Shown: one piece after another, positions 8,942 to 18,065 of the stretch | Layout: every line of letters starts with the position of its first letter | How positions within the stretch are numbered: the stretch's first letter is position 1 | Assembly (NCBI GenBank): GCA_036351435.1 | Contig: JAZBPA010000027.1 | Location: 1-38,762, forward strand | Origin: JAAUQA01 sp036351435 | GTDB taxonomy: Bacteria > Pseudomonadota > Gammaproteobacteria > Competibacterales > Competibacteraceae | Direction of reading: 5' to 3' | Length of the DNA: 38,762 nt | Notes under the pieces: generated by a model | What the model was told of the DNA's origin: nothing | Seen by the model: only the letters and a program-made list of their open reading frames with translations | Database searches by the model: none | Made by a program: the position numbers and the translations under genes

Positions 8942-8968
8942 TAATAATAACCCGCTTCTCGCTGTCAA
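8941..8968 (-). promoter_or_regulatory. groESL sigma-70 promoter
   Basis: On the minus strand TTGACA (8968-8963), a 16-bp spacer and TATTAT (8946-8941) lie directly before the CIRCE site, so transcription would begin inside the operator. A second TTGACA-like box lies a few bases upstream. No clear sigma-32 promoter was recognised. Confidence 0.75.
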
Positions 8969-9143
8969 GATGATTTGTCAAATATGGGCGCGCTTGGGAA
9001 AATCAAGTCCAAAAGGGACAAGCTGGTATTTTTAAGGTCTATGTTGATGGCTCAGTGACACGGGCTATCTTGTCAAGCAGGATCTATAAACGGCTAGTAC
9101 AGCGCCTAGCTGAGCAGGCGGTAGTTAAACGGAGAGATGCACC

Positions 9144-9467
9144 ATGAGTGAGCAATATCTGGTAATTTATTGTACCTGCCCCGACTCGGAGATCGCTGAA
9201 CAGGTCGCTAGTACATTGGTAGATGAAGGGTTAGCTGCCTGCGTCAATATCGTTCCAGGGCTGGTTTCGATTTACTGTTGGCAAGGGGAACGCCAACGCG
9301 ATTCCGAGGTGTTGCTGATTATCAAAAGTCGGCAAACCTCCTATGATGCCTTGGAGGCTCGTATCCAGGCATTGCACCCTTACGACGTACCTGAAGTGAT
9401 TGCTTTACCGATAGTTCGGGGAGCTACCGAATACCTGGCTTGGCTTGATTCCCAAATAGGTTCTTGA
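9144..9467 (+). CDS. cutA: Divalent-cation tolerance protein CutA
   Basis: 107 residues, usual length for this trimeric, ferredoxin-fold, PII-like protein. Family marks are the start YLVIYCTCPDSEIAEQVA, GLAACVNIVPGLVSIYCWQGE (residues 31-51) and LHPYDVPEVIALPI (residues 77-90). In E. coli cutA sits next to dsbD, and the same order is seen here. A GGAGAG ribosome site lies about 8 bases before the ATG. Its role in copper tolerance is indirect in E. coli, so the molecular function remains open. Confidence 0.95.
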   Translation: MSEQYLVIYCTCPDSEIAEQVASTLVDEGLAACVNIVPGLVSIYCWQGERQRDSEVLLIIKSRQTSYDALEARIQALHPYDVPEVIALPIVRGATEYLAWLDSQIGS

Positions 9468-9577
9468 GTAGGTATTTCAGGCAATGCCCGGGCACATTTA
9501 AACTGGTGGCATGGTAAGTGCTGATTTTGCATCCAGCCTAGCGAAACGGTCACATTTACAACGATAAAGTATGATTT

Positions 9578-12034
9578 ATGCTATCAACGCGCATTAACCC
9601 TTCCCATCCTGTTTTCTTGCTAAACCCGCATAAAGTCGATACTGATTGGTTTTTCCGGCTAATCCTGCGGGGGTTGATAATCCTCGTGTTGGGATTTCCT
9701 CTATTAGGGCAGGCTATCGATACAGAGGACTTACTCGACCCGGATCAAGCCTTTGTGCTGAATGTGAGCCTAGCGACTCCCGATACCTTGATTGCCAAGT
9801 GGACGATAGCCGAAGGGTATTATCTCTATCGGGAACGGTTTCGTTTCAAAACTAAAACCACCGGTGTCACGCTAGGAAAGCCACGTTTTCCGGCGGGCCA
9901 GATCAAACAAGATCAATTCTTCGGCAACATGGAGACCTACCGCCAACAAGTCGCTGTAGAGATTCCGTTGCAATGGGAGGCATCAATGCCCGTCCAGGTG
10001 GAATTAGAAACTGTCTCCCAAGGATGTGCCGACATCGGGGTCTGCTATCCACCGCAAACGAAGACCGTAGCGCTGCAATTGCCGACGTCGCCAACAACGC
10101 AACCCCAAGTCTTACACGGCAAGCGAACTGCACGTGCCACGCAGTTCGCGGCACCGGGGCAAGCCTTCTCCGGCAAGCCAAAAATCTCAGGTCCGCTGTC
10201 AGCGCCGCTTACTACACCGAATGCCACCAATCTGCTGAGTCGGCAGCCTGCTCAAGAACAACTGTTGGAACCGGATCAAGCCTTCGAATTGTCGGTAACG
10301 ACCCCGGACCCTGTCACTTTGGTAGCGCGTTGGCGAATCGCCGCGGAATACTATTTGTATCGTGACCGGCTTAAGTTGACGTTGGTAGACGCCGACGATA
10401 TCCAAATTGCCGCTGTTACCCTGCCGCCCGGCGAACCCAAAGACGATGAGTTCTTTGGTAAACAGCAGATTTATTACGGCGAGGCTACGCTGACCGCCCA
10501 TTTGCAACGCACTGAAAATGCAGCGCGCGATCTTCGCGTGCAAGTCAATTATCAAGGTTGCGCTGAACGTCTCGGCGTTTGCTACCCCCCGCAATCCCAA
10601 CTCATTCCCATTACCTTGGCCGCGTTAACTGCCGACGCGACGCCTGTTAACTCACCGCCTACCACCTTGCTGGCCGGTGTCGATTCCGGCGCTATGGTTG
10701 CCGAACAAGACCGTATCGCGCAATTGTTAATGGAAAAGCGATTTCTGGCGATTCCGGCCTTTCTGGGCTTTGGTTTGCTGCTTGCCTTGACGCCTTGCGT
10801 GTTTCCGATGATTCCGATTCTCTCTAGCTTGATTGCCGGTCAGGGAGCCAATATGAATTCGGAACGGGCGTTTATGTTATCGCTCGTCTACGTATTGGCG
10901 ATGGCCTCTGCTTACACGCTTGCCGGGGTCTCGGTGGCATTGCTGGGCCAGAATATTCAGGCAGCATTGCAAAGTCCCTGGATATTAACCATTAGTAGCA
11001 TTTTGTTTGTATTGTTGGCGTTATCCATGTTTGGTTTTTACGAGTTGCAACTACCAAGTCGATTACAGCAATGGTTAATAGACGTGAGCAATCGTCAGCA
11101 GGCAGGCAGTCTGTTGGGCGTCGGTGTGATGGGTTTTTTATCCGCACTAATCGTCAGCCCTTGCGTAGCACCGCCACTGATTGGTGTACTGACCGTAATC
11201 GGCAGCACCGGTGATGTTGGATTGGGCGGCGTTGCCTTATTTTCCATCGGCCTGGGGATGGGCCTACCGTTGCTACTTATCGGCACCTCGGCTGGGCGCT
11301 GGTTACCCCGCGCCGGGCATTGGATGGAGCGGATTAAAACGGTATTCGGGGTGCTCTTATTGGGGGTTGCATTGTGGTTATTAGAGCGCATTCTGCCGCC
11401 GGTGTTAGTGATGCTGCTGGCTGCGCTACTGCTGATTGTGTCGGCTACTTATATGGGTGCCTTACAACCCATAGTACACGGAGCCCCGGCCTGGCGAACT
11501 TTAGTTAAAGGCTGCGGGGTTGCACTGTTGATCTATGGCATTTTGTTGTTGGTCGGAGTGGCCGCAGGCGGGCGTGATGTTTGGCAACCCTTGCGAGGAG
11601 TCGAGTTTATTGCCGCCGGTTCCGCTCAACCCGAACGTAAGCTAGCGTTTCGCCCGATTAAAACCATCGCTGATTTAAAACGCGAATTATCCCAGGCTCG
11701 GGGTCGCCCGGTACTTGTTAAATTTTATGCTGATTGGTGCGTGACTTGTAAAGAGCTGGAAAAATACACCTTCCCCGATCCAGCCGTGCAAGCAGCGTTG
11801 CAAAATACCGTCCTGCTTAAAGCCGATGTAACCGCGCACGATGAAGCCGATCAAGCCTTGCAACAGCACCTCGACATTATGGGACCGCCCGCGCTGCTGT
11901 TTTACGACACGCAAGGCGTTGAAAACCGCGCACACCGGGTGGTCGGATTTATGGACGCTGATCGCTTCACCATTCATGTCACTCAAGCGTTGGCGGCAAA
12001 AAAACCGAAAAAACAGCAATTTTCGGCAATCTAG
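9578..12034 (+). CDS. dsbD: Thiol:disulfide interchange protein DsbD with duplicated N-domain
   Basis: 818 residues, about 220 to 250 longer than the usual DsbD. DsbD carries electrons from cytosolic thioredoxin across the inner membrane to periplasmic DsbC/DsbG and CcmG-type proteins. Order: hydrophobic leader (about 27-45), first immunoglobulin-like N-domain (54-170) with C150-x5-C156 before YPP, linker, second N-domain (230-350) with C328-x6-C335 before YPP, a membrane domain from about 388 to 665 with the paired cysteines C407 (ALTPCVFPM) and C529 (IVSPCVAPP), and a C-terminal thioredoxin domain with C721VTC724. Both N-domains share DPDQAF/EPDQAF, YYLYR and FFG motifs, so this is a true internal duplication. 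It follows cutA by 110 bp. The start is the only ATG ahead of the leader. The purpose of the extra domain is unknown. Confidence 0.95.
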   Translation: MLSTRINPSHPVFLLNPHKVDTDWFFRLILRGLIILVLGFPLLGQAIDTEDLLDPDQAFVLNVSLATPDTLIAKWTIAEGYYLYRERFRFKTKTTGVTLGKPRFPAGQIKQDQFFGNMETYRQQVAVEIPLQWEASMPVQVELETVSQGCADIGVCYPPQTKTVALQLPTSPTTQPQVLHGKRTARATQFAAPGQAFSGKPKISGPLSAPLTTPNATNLLSRQPAQEQLLEPDQAFELSVTTPDPVTLVARWRIAAEYYLYRDRLKLTLVDADDIQIAAVTLPPGEPKDDEFFGKQQIYYGEATLTAHLQRTENAARDLRVQVNYQGCAERLGVCYPPQSQLIPITLAALTADATPVNSPPTTLLAGVDSGAMVAEQDRIAQLLMEKRFLAIPAFLGFGLLLALTPCVFPMIPILSSLIAGQGANMNSERAFMLSLVYVLAMASAYTLAGVSVALLGQNIQAALQSPWILTISSILFVLLALSMFGFYELQLPSRLQQWLIDVSNRQQAGSLLGVGVMGFLSALIVSPCVAPPLIGVLTVIGSTGDVGLGGVALFSIGLGMGLPLLLIGTSAGRWLPRAGHWMERIKTVFGVLLLGVALWLLERILPPVLVMLLAALLLIVSATYMGALQPIVHGAPAWRTLVKGCGVALLIYGILLLVGVAAGGRDVWQPLRGVEFIAAGSAQPERKLAFRPIKTIADLKRELSQARGRPVLVKFYADWCVTCKELEKYTFPDPAVQAALQNTVLLKADVTAHDEADQALQQHLDIMGPPALLFYDTQGVENRAHRVVGFMDADRFTIHVTQALAAKKPKKQQFSAI

Positions 12035-12128
12035 TGGCGATTTGCGGCGATTTTACCCGAATTAGTTTATATCTAGACAATCTCGCTGGTTTCGTGCAAG
12101 ATCGGTTTTTGTTCTGTCACCAACCGCT

Positions 12129-12578
12129 ATGGCTAAGTTACTCGTTTTAAATGGTCCCAACCTCAATTTGCTCGGCATCCGCGAGCCTGCTGTTTACGGC
12201 GCGACTCGCTTGGCAGATATTGAACAAAATTGCCGCACCTTAGTCGCCGCTCAGGGCCGGCATGAACTGGCTTTTTTTCAAAGCAATGCCGAACACGCCA
12301 TGGTAGAACGGATTCACGCCGCTTATCAGGATCAGGTGGATTTCATCGTGATCAACCCCGCTGCCTATACCCATACCAGTGTCGCCTTGCGCGATGCACT
12401 GCTGGGGGTCGGCATTCCGTTTATCGAAGTGCATCTGTCCAATGTCTTTGCCCGTGAGCCGTTCCGTCATCATTCTTACTTGTCTGATATTGCTGTTGGT
12501 GTGATTAGCGGCTTGGGTGCTCAGGGCTACGAACTGGGCCTACAGGCAGCTATCGCTTATTTAAGCCATCGATCTTGA
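12129..12578 (+). CDS. aroQ: 3-dehydroquinate dehydratase, type II
   Basis: 149 residues, usual length for the dodecameric type II enzyme that dehydrates 3-dehydroquinate to 3-dehydroshikimate in aromatic amino acid synthesis. Marks: LVLNGPNLNLLGIREP at the start, catalytic Y23, INPAAYTHTSVAL with H82, and EVHLSNVFAREPFRHHSYLSD with H102 and R113. It is followed after 6 bp by accB, the common aroQ-accB-accC arrangement. Confidence 0.97.
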   Translation: MAKLLVLNGPNLNLLGIREPAVYGATRLADIEQNCRTLVAAQGRHELAFFQSNAEHAMVERIHAAYQDQVDFIVINPAAYTHTSVALRDALLGVGIPFIEVHLSNVFAREPFRHHSYLSDIAVGVISGLGAQGYELGLQAAIAYLSHRS

Positions 12579-12584
12579 AATTGC

Positions 12585-13031
12585 ATGGATATTAGAAAAG
12601 TCAAAAAACTCATTGAGTTACTGGAAGAATCGGGCATCGCCGAACTGGAAATCCACGAAGGCGAGGAATCGGTACGCATCAGCCGCTATCCGCAAGGCGG
12701 TGTACAAATTCAGCCTGCGCCAATACCGGTTCAGTCTGCGCCCGCTGCGACAGTAAACGCAGCAACCCCGGAACCGGTTGTGGAGTCAGCCCAGCGCGGT
12801 CATATCTTGCGGTCGCCGATGGTCGGCACCTTTTATCCTTCCGCCGCACCCGGTTCCAAACCCTTCGTCCAGGTTGGCCAAACGGTTGATGTCGGCGATA
12901 CCGTGTGCATTATCGAAGCCATGAAGATGTTTAATCAGATTGAAGCCGATCACGCCGGAGTAGTGCTTGAAGTGTTGGTGGAGAACGGGCAACCGGTCGA
13001 ATACGACCAACCCCTGATGATCATCGAGTAA
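12585..13031 (+). CDS. accB: Biotin carboxyl carrier protein of acetyl-CoA carboxylase
   Basis: 148 residues. The N-terminal helix (DIRKVKKLIELLEESGIAELEI) is followed by a Pro/Ala-rich linker (about 43-68) and the biotinyl domain. The biotin-accepting lysine is K114 in IEAMKMFN. It works with AccC to carboxylate biotin in the first committed step of fatty acid synthesis. It lies six bases after aroQ and ahead of accC, so the three are probably co-transcribed. Confidence 0.98.
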   Translation: MDIRKVKKLIELLEESGIAELEIHEGEESVRISRYPQGGVQIQPAPIPVQSAPAATVNAATPEPVVESAQRGHILRSPMVGTFYPSAAPGSKPFVQVGQTVDVGDTVCIIEAMKMFNQIEADHAGVVLEVLVENGQPVEYDQPLMIIE

Positions 13032-13093
13032 TTTCACACTCGCTGGTGGACAACGGATTACCCTATGGTTGAAAGCGCTGCTGTGGAATGCTC

Positions 13094-14434
13094 ATGTTAG
13101 ATAAAATCGTTATCGCTAATCGCGGAGAAATAGCCCTGCGCATTCTGCGCGCCTGCCGGGAGTTGGGCATTCGCACTGTTGCGGTCCATTCCACGGCAGA
13201 TCGGGATTTGAAGCATGTGCGCTTAGCCGATGAAACCGTTTGTATCGGTCCGCCGCCGGCTACCGAAAGCTACCTCAATATGCCGGCGCTGATCAGTGCC
13301 GCAGAAGTTACCGATGCGGCAGCGGTTCATCCCGGGTATGGGTTCTTATCGGAAAACGCTGATTTCGCCGAACGCGTCGAACAAAGCCGCTTCGTGTTCA
13401 TTGGCCCACGTCCGGAAACCATTCGCTTGATGGGCGATAAGGTGTCCGCTATTAAAGCGATGCGCCAGGCGGGTGTACCCTGTGTGCCGGGATCAGACGG
13501 CCCGTTGGGCGATGATGACGAGAAAAACCTTCGCCTAGCCCAAACCATTGGCTATCCGATTATCATTAAGGCAGCAGGCGGCGGCGGCGGTCGGGGCATG
13601 CGTGTCGTGCATAACGAAGCGGCTCTGCTGAATGCGATTTCCTTGACCCGCAGCGAAGCGGGCGCAGCGTTCGGCAACTCCAGCGTGTATATGGAAAAGT
13701 ATTTGGATCATCCGCGCCATGTGGAAATGCAAGTCTTGGCCGATGCGCACGGCAACGCCATTTATCTGGGAGAGCGGGACTGCTCTTTACAACGTCGTCA
13801 TCAAAAAGTCGTAGAAGAAGCGCCCGCTCCCGGCATCACTCCCAAACAACGACGACAAATCGGCGAGATTTGTATCGAAGCCTGTCAGCGCATCGGTTAT
13901 CGCGGCGCCGGAACTATCGAATTCTTGTATCAAGACGGGGAGTTCTTTTTCATTGAGATGAACACCCGCGTTCAAGTAGAGCATCCAATCACGGAGATGA
14001 TTACCGGCGTGGATATTGTCAAGGAACAACTGCGTATCGCCGCCGGCGAGCAATTGAGTTACACCCAAAATGACATTCGTTGGACCGGTCATTCCATCGA
14101 ATGCCGGATCAATGCTGAAGACCCCGATACCTTCATGCCTTCACCCGGCACGGTCAGTCAGTATCATCCGCCGGGCGGACCGGGGATACGAGTGGATTCG
14201 CACCTTTATAACGGCTATCAAGTGCCGCCCTATTACGATTCGCTGATTGGCAAGCTGATCGTGCATGGAGAAAATCGCACTATCGCTCTGGCGCGTATGC
14301 GTAACGCCTTAGCTGAGCTGGTGATCGAGGGCATCAAAACCAATATTCCGCTGCATCGCCGTATTTTCAACGATGCAAAATTCGCCAAGGGCGGCACGGA
14401 TATTCATTATCTGGAACGACAGTTGGGTCTCTAG
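13094..14434 (+). CDS. accC: Biotin carboxylase subunit of acetyl-CoA carboxylase
   Basis: 446 residues from the second of two nearby ATGs. The frame also allows ATG 13088, but 13094 gives the family start MLDKIVIANRGEIALRILRA and has a TGTGGA ribosome-site-like stretch about six bases ahead. ATP-grasp enzyme: HPGYGFLSENADFAE, the glycine-rich ATP loop KAAGGGGGRGMRVV, the metal-binding EMNTRVQVEHPITEM, and the C-terminal domain. It carboxylates biotin on AccB using bicarbonate and ATP. Confidence 0.98.
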   Translation: MLDKIVIANRGEIALRILRACRELGIRTVAVHSTADRDLKHVRLADETVCIGPPPATESYLNMPALISAAEVTDAAAVHPGYGFLSENADFAERVEQSRFVFIGPRPETIRLMGDKVSAIKAMRQAGVPCVPGSDGPLGDDDEKNLRLAQTIGYPIIIKAAGGGGGRGMRVVHNEAALLNAISLTRSEAGAAFGNSSVYMEKYLDHPRHVEMQVLADAHGNAIYLGERDCSLQRRHQKVVEEAPAPGITPKQRRQIGEICIEACQRIGYRGAGTIEFLYQDGEFFFIEMNTRVQVEHPITEMITGVDIVKEQLRIAAGEQLSYTQNDIRWTGHSIECRINAEDPDTFMPSPGTVSQYHPPGGPGIRVDSHLYNGYQVPPYYDSLIGKLIVHGENRTIALARMRNALAELVIEGIKTNIPLHRRIFNDAKFAKGGTDIHYLERQLGL

Positions 14435-14443
14435 TCGTTCGCC

Positions 14444-15337
14444 ATGAGTAGCGAAACCAGTTGGTTACAGTTGACCCTGGACGCGGTCCGGCATAGCCCA
14501 GAAAAATTGGAAGAGGCTTTGCTGCAGGCAGGGGCATTGGCTGTCACTTTACAAGATGCGGGCGAACAACCGGTTCTTGAACCCGCGCCCGGCGAGACCC
14601 CGCTATGGCCGCACACCCGGGTCACCGGTTTGTTTGCTGCCGAAACTGATATGGACCAGATCAATCAACTATTGCAAACCCTGTTAGGCGACTCAGAAAC
14701 AACGTATGCTGCTGAGCTAGATATGTTGGCGGAGCGTGATTGGACGCGGGCCTGGTTGGATGATTTCCGACCACTGCGGTTCGGCAATATACTGTGGGTC
14801 TGCCCGCATGAGCAGACCCCACCCGATCCGTCAGCGACCATTGTCTATCTGGATCCTGGCCTGGCCTTCGGCACCGGTAGTCATCCCACTACGGCACTGT
14901 GCTTGACTTGGCTCGATAGCATTAAGTTGAGGGGCAAAACAGCGATTGATTACGGCTGTGGTTCGGGAATTCTTGCGATTGCTGCGGCTAAGCTGGGCGC
15001 AAACCAGGTGTGGGCAGTGGATATTGATCCGCAGGCACTATTGGCTTGTGAGAGCAATGCCCGTGCTAACGACGTCGCAGCATTGATTACAGCATCGGAA
15101 CCGGCACAGTTACCGCTCCAACCCTGCGATGTGTTGCTGGCTAATATTCTGGCTGGTCCGTTAATCGAACTCGCCCCTCGGTTTAGTGACTTGGTGAAAC
15201 CACAAGGCCAACTCGCGTTGGCCGGCCTGCTCTGCGAGCAAGCGGCAGCTGTACAAGCTGCTTTCGAACCTTGGTTTCGCTTTGAACCTTGCCAACAACA
15301 AGAAGATTGGGTGCTACTGACGGGTATTCGACGCTGA
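14444..15337 (+). CDS. prmA: Ribosomal protein L11 methyltransferase
   Basis: 297 residues, usual length. PrmA trimethylates several amino groups of ribosomal protein L11 using S-adenosylmethionine. An N-terminal substrate-recognition domain (1-65) leads to the methyltransferase core: FGTGSHPTTALCL, the SAM loop AIDYGCGSGILAIAAAKLGA (about 166-185), VWAVDIDPQAL and DVLLANILAGPL, the latter matching the conserved N-I-L motif. It sits 9 bp behind accC, a common neighbour, and ends 11 bp from a convergent gene. Confidence 0.96.
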   Translation: MSSETSWLQLTLDAVRHSPEKLEEALLQAGALAVTLQDAGEQPVLEPAPGETPLWPHTRVTGLFAAETDMDQINQLLQTLLGDSETTYAAELDMLAERDWTRAWLDDFRPLRFGNILWVCPHEQTPPDPSATIVYLDPGLAFGTGSHPTTALCLTWLDSIKLRGKTAIDYGCGSGILAIAAAKLGANQVWAVDIDPQALLACESNARANDVAALITASEPAQLPLQPCDVLLANILAGPLIELAPRFSDLVKPQGQLALAGLLCEQAAAVQAAFEPWFRFEPCQQQEDWVLLTGIRR

Positions 15338-15348
15338 ACCTATCGCGC

Positions 15349-16527
15349 TCATAACCGATGTCGCTCGTCGAATAATGAGAATCCGCATAATGGATTATCC
15401 CACGCGCGGGTCAATGCGATGGCTTTGAACCGTTCGCCCATCTCACCCGGCAAGGTCAACCAGTTAGCTTGCCGAGCCTGTTCAAGATAACGTCGTTGAT
15501 CGGCGGGATCGACCTCTGCCAGCAGCTCCGCCATGCCGCAACCGAATAGAAAGTAATGTTGACTGGTGTAACCGGCCACTTGTAGACCAGCGGCAACGGC
15601 GGATAAGGCCACAGCGGTGAAATCCACACTAGCGGTAATATCCTGCAATCCCGGTAGCATAAACGGATCGTCATGAGCGCGATGCCGGTAATGACAAAGC
15701 AGGGTACCCTTGGTGCGTTGCGGGTGGTAATACACCCGGCGCGGATAACCGTAATCTATCAGCAGTAAAACGCCTCTGCTCAGGACATCGGCTAAGCTGG
15801 CTAACCAAGCCGCTAGCTGAGGATTGAATTCCGACTCGTAGCCCAACGGCAAGGTCTCTTCAAGCTTCTGCTGAAGCGTGTTCACGGCCTCGGTGATTTC
15901 CTGGCATTCATCACCCAAATGCCAGCTGAAATGATCAGTATCCCAACTCACATCGAGCGGTCTCGGTCCCTCTGCGGTGATGCGGAATCGCTGTACCGGC
16001 ATTGCGTCCAGCACTTCGTTACCTAAAATAACGCCACTGAAACCGGAATCGGGCAAACACTCCAACCATTGCACTCGCTCCAACAGATGCGGTACCCGTT
16101 GCGCCAAGGTTTGCTGCTGGCGAGTGCGTAGCTCAGCGCTAAGCTCCAGAATGAAATAACAGTTCGGTAATTTACCCAGGGTCTCCAATTCCAACAGCAA
16201 ATCAGCAGCCATGATTCCCGAGCCGGCGCCCAACTCCAGAATGTCCCCGCCGCCTTGGATAAGTATTTGCTGACATTGACGGGCAAGACAGCGAGAAAAC
16301 AGTGTTGAGCCTTCAGGGGCAGTCACAAAATCACCGTCGGCACCCAGCTTTGCTGAACCGGCGCTGTAATAGCCCAGTCCCGGCGCATAAAGCGCTAGTT
16401 CCATGAAGCGAAAGAATGAGATCGTGCCTTGGTTATTGGCAATTTCAGCACGAATGTGCTCCGCTAAGCGGGTGCTGTGTGCCAATGCAGCCGGTTCGGG
16501 CTTGGAAGGTTCGGGTAAAGAAATCAT
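15349..16527 (-). CDS. MidA/NDUFAF7-family SAM-dependent methyltransferase
   Basis: 392 residues. Marks of the family formerly called DUF185: ISFFRFMELALYAPGLGYYS (36-55), DFVTAPEGSTLFSRCLARQ, the SAM motif ILELGAGSGIMA (96-107), and GVILGNEVLDAMPV, followed by LLLIDYGYPRRVYYHPQR. Mitochondrial relatives methylate an arginine of complex I subunit NDUFS2; the bacterial target is not established. It is divergent from the folM-like reductase, 81 bp apart, a pairing I recall from other gammaproteobacteria. Confidence 0.85.
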   Translation of the reverse strand: MISLPEPSKPEPAALAHSTRLAEHIRAEIANNQGTISFFRFMELALYAPGLGYYSAGSAKLGADGDFVTAPEGSTLFSRCLARQCQQILIQGGGDILELGAGSGIMAADLLLELETLGKLPNCYFILELSAELRTRQQQTLAQRVPHLLERVQWLECLPDSGFSGVILGNEVLDAMPVQRFRITAEGPRPLDVSWDTDHFSWHLGDECQEITEAVNTLQQKLEETLPLGYESEFNPQLAAWLASLADVLSRGVLLLIDYGYPRRVYYHPQRTKGTLLCHYRHRAHDDPFMLPGLQDITASVDFTAVALSAVAAGLQVAGYTSQHYFLFGCGMAELLAEVDPADQRRYLEQARQANWLTLPGEMGERFKAIALTRAWDNPLCGFSLFDERHRL

Positions 16528-16608
16528 GGATTATGGCTTGAACTTGCATGCTACAAGACTGGTCGGTTAGGTTGGTGTTTTGCTTCTATGAGTTAATCCC
16601 AACCCATT

Positions 16609-17352
16609 ATGGATTCCATCATCAATAAAACTGTCTTGATTACCGGTGGTGCTCAGCGTATTGGTGCCGTCATCGCCCGAACCCTTCATCAGGCCGGCAT
16701 GAACATCGCCTTGCATTATCGGTCTTCCCAACAGGCCGCCGAAACCCTGTCTGCGGAACTCAATGCGCAGCGTCCCGATTCAGTGCTATTGCTGCAAGCC
16801 GATTTGCAAGATGCCGGTCATCTTGCCGCATTGGTTGAGCAAGCAGCAACCCGTTGGCATGGTTTGGATCTGTTAGTCAACAACGCTTCCAGTTTTTATC
16901 CCACGCCCTTGGGGAGCGCTACTGAAGCTCAATGGGATGACCTGTTCGCCAGTAATCTTAAAGCGCCGTTCTTTTTGGCCCAAGCGGCCGCGCCTTACTT
17001 GCATAAGCAACAAGGCAACATTATCAACATGGCGGATATTCATGCCCAACGTCCGATGCGACAGCATACGATTTATTGTGCTGCCAAAGCCGGGCTAGTG
17101 ATGTTGACTCAGTCCCTGGCCAGAGAACTGGCTCCATCAGTGCGGGTTAATGCAATTGCCCCCGGTGCTATACTTTGGCCCGAGCACGAGGCGAATAATA
17201 CTACCCAAGCCACTATTCTGTCCCGTATCGCATTGCAGCGAGCCGGTAATCCCGAGGACATCGCTCAAACCGTATTGTTCCTGATCCGCGATGGCGGCTA
17301 TATCACCGGCCAAGTCATCGCTGTAGACGGCGGTCGCACCCTGTTTATTTAG
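16609..17352 (+). CDS. folM: Pteridine reductase-like short-chain dehydrogenase
   Basis: 247 residues, a Rossmann-fold SDR enzyme using NADPH. The cofactor loop reads TGGAQRIG (12-19), with arginine where ordinary SDRs have the second glycine; this TGxxxRxG form marks pteridine reductases (PTR1/FolM). The catalytic YxxxK is Y156-CAA-K160, NNAS (in LLVNNASSF) is present and the C-terminus VIAVDGGRTLF is typical. It probably reduces dihydromonapterin or dihydrofolate-type pterins. It lies near folK and folB, which supports the pterin role. The gene symbol is by similarity. Confidence 0.8.
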   Translation: MDSIINKTVLITGGAQRIGAVIARTLHQAGMNIALHYRSSQQAAETLSAELNAQRPDSVLLLQADLQDAGHLAALVEQAATRWHGLDLLVNNASSFYPTPLGSATEAQWDDLFASNLKAPFFLAQAAAPYLHKQQGNIINMADIHAQRPMRQHTIYCAAKAGLVMLTQSLARELAPSVRVNAIAPGAILWPEHEANNTTQATILSRIALQRAGNPEDIAQTVLFLIRDGGYITGQVIAVDGGRTLFI

Positions 17353-17383
17353 GCCATCCGGCCATTAAGTGAGATTCATCACT

Positions 17384-18043
17384 ATGGAGTTTTCTCAAGC
17401 GCTTAAGGCAGGTCTGCTTGCCGCAGGGCTATCGTTGATAGCCTCCACTACCTGGGCACAGACGGTGCGCTATGTTAGCGATCAGTTGGAAGTACCGCTA
17501 CGCGCTGGAGCCTCCGACAAATACAAAACTCTGGTAATGCTCCCTAGCGGTAGCCAGCTGCATGTGCTAGGAACCGAAAGTAACTATACCCGAGTACGGA
17601 CTGCCGAGGGCCAGCGAGGGTGGATTGCTAATGCACATCTGATGGAAACTCCGAGTGCCCGGCAGCGTTTGCAGGAGCTCACAGCAACGCAAGAAGGTCT
17701 TCAACAGCAGGTGTATGAATTAACGCTTGAGAAGAATGCGTTAGCTCAAGAGTACGCCGGTTTCAGCACCGAGTATCAACGCTTGACTCAAGAATTGGCG
17801 CAAGTACGCAAGCTGGCTGGCGGGGATCTGGAACTGGATCAGCAAAATCAAATGCTGCAACAACGGGTGGTGCAGTTGGAGCAGGAATTGCGGATATTAC
17901 AGCAGGAAAATTCATCGCTGCTCCAGAATAGCGATAAATCGCTGTTCTTAATGGGGGCCAGCGTATTAGGTGGCGGATTGCTGCTGGGATTGATTTTCGC
18001 GCGTTTGGGCGGGCGCAAAAGAGAACGCTGGAGTGAGCTTTAG
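17384..18043 (+). CDS. YgiM-like SH3-domain membrane protein (TIGR04211 type)
   Basis: About 219 residues from ATG 17384; a GTG at 17369 would add five. A signal peptide (…LSLIASTTWAQ, cut after about residue 26) is followed by a bacterial SH3 domain (about 27-90: YVSDQLEVPLRAG … GWIANAHL), a long glutamine-rich coiled coil (about 95-175), a membrane helix (SLFLMGASVLGGGLLLGLIF) and a basic RxxGGRKR tail. Same architecture as E. coli YgiM, also found near this housekeeping cluster. It would be fixed in the inner membrane with the SH3 domain in the periplasm, perhaps touching peptidoglycan; function unproven. Confidence 0.82.
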   Translation: MEFSQALKAGLLAAGLSLIASTTWAQTVRYVSDQLEVPLRAGASDKYKTLVMLPSGSQLHVLGTESNYTRVRTAEGQRGWIANAHLMETPSARQRLQELTATQEGLQQQVYELTLEKNALAQEYAGFSTEYQRLTQELAQVRKLAGGDLELDQQNQMLQQRVVQLEQELRILQQENSSLLQNSDKSLFLMGASVLGGGLLLGLIFARLGGRKRERWSEL

Positions 18044-18065
18044 GGACATCAGCATTGTTTGACGA

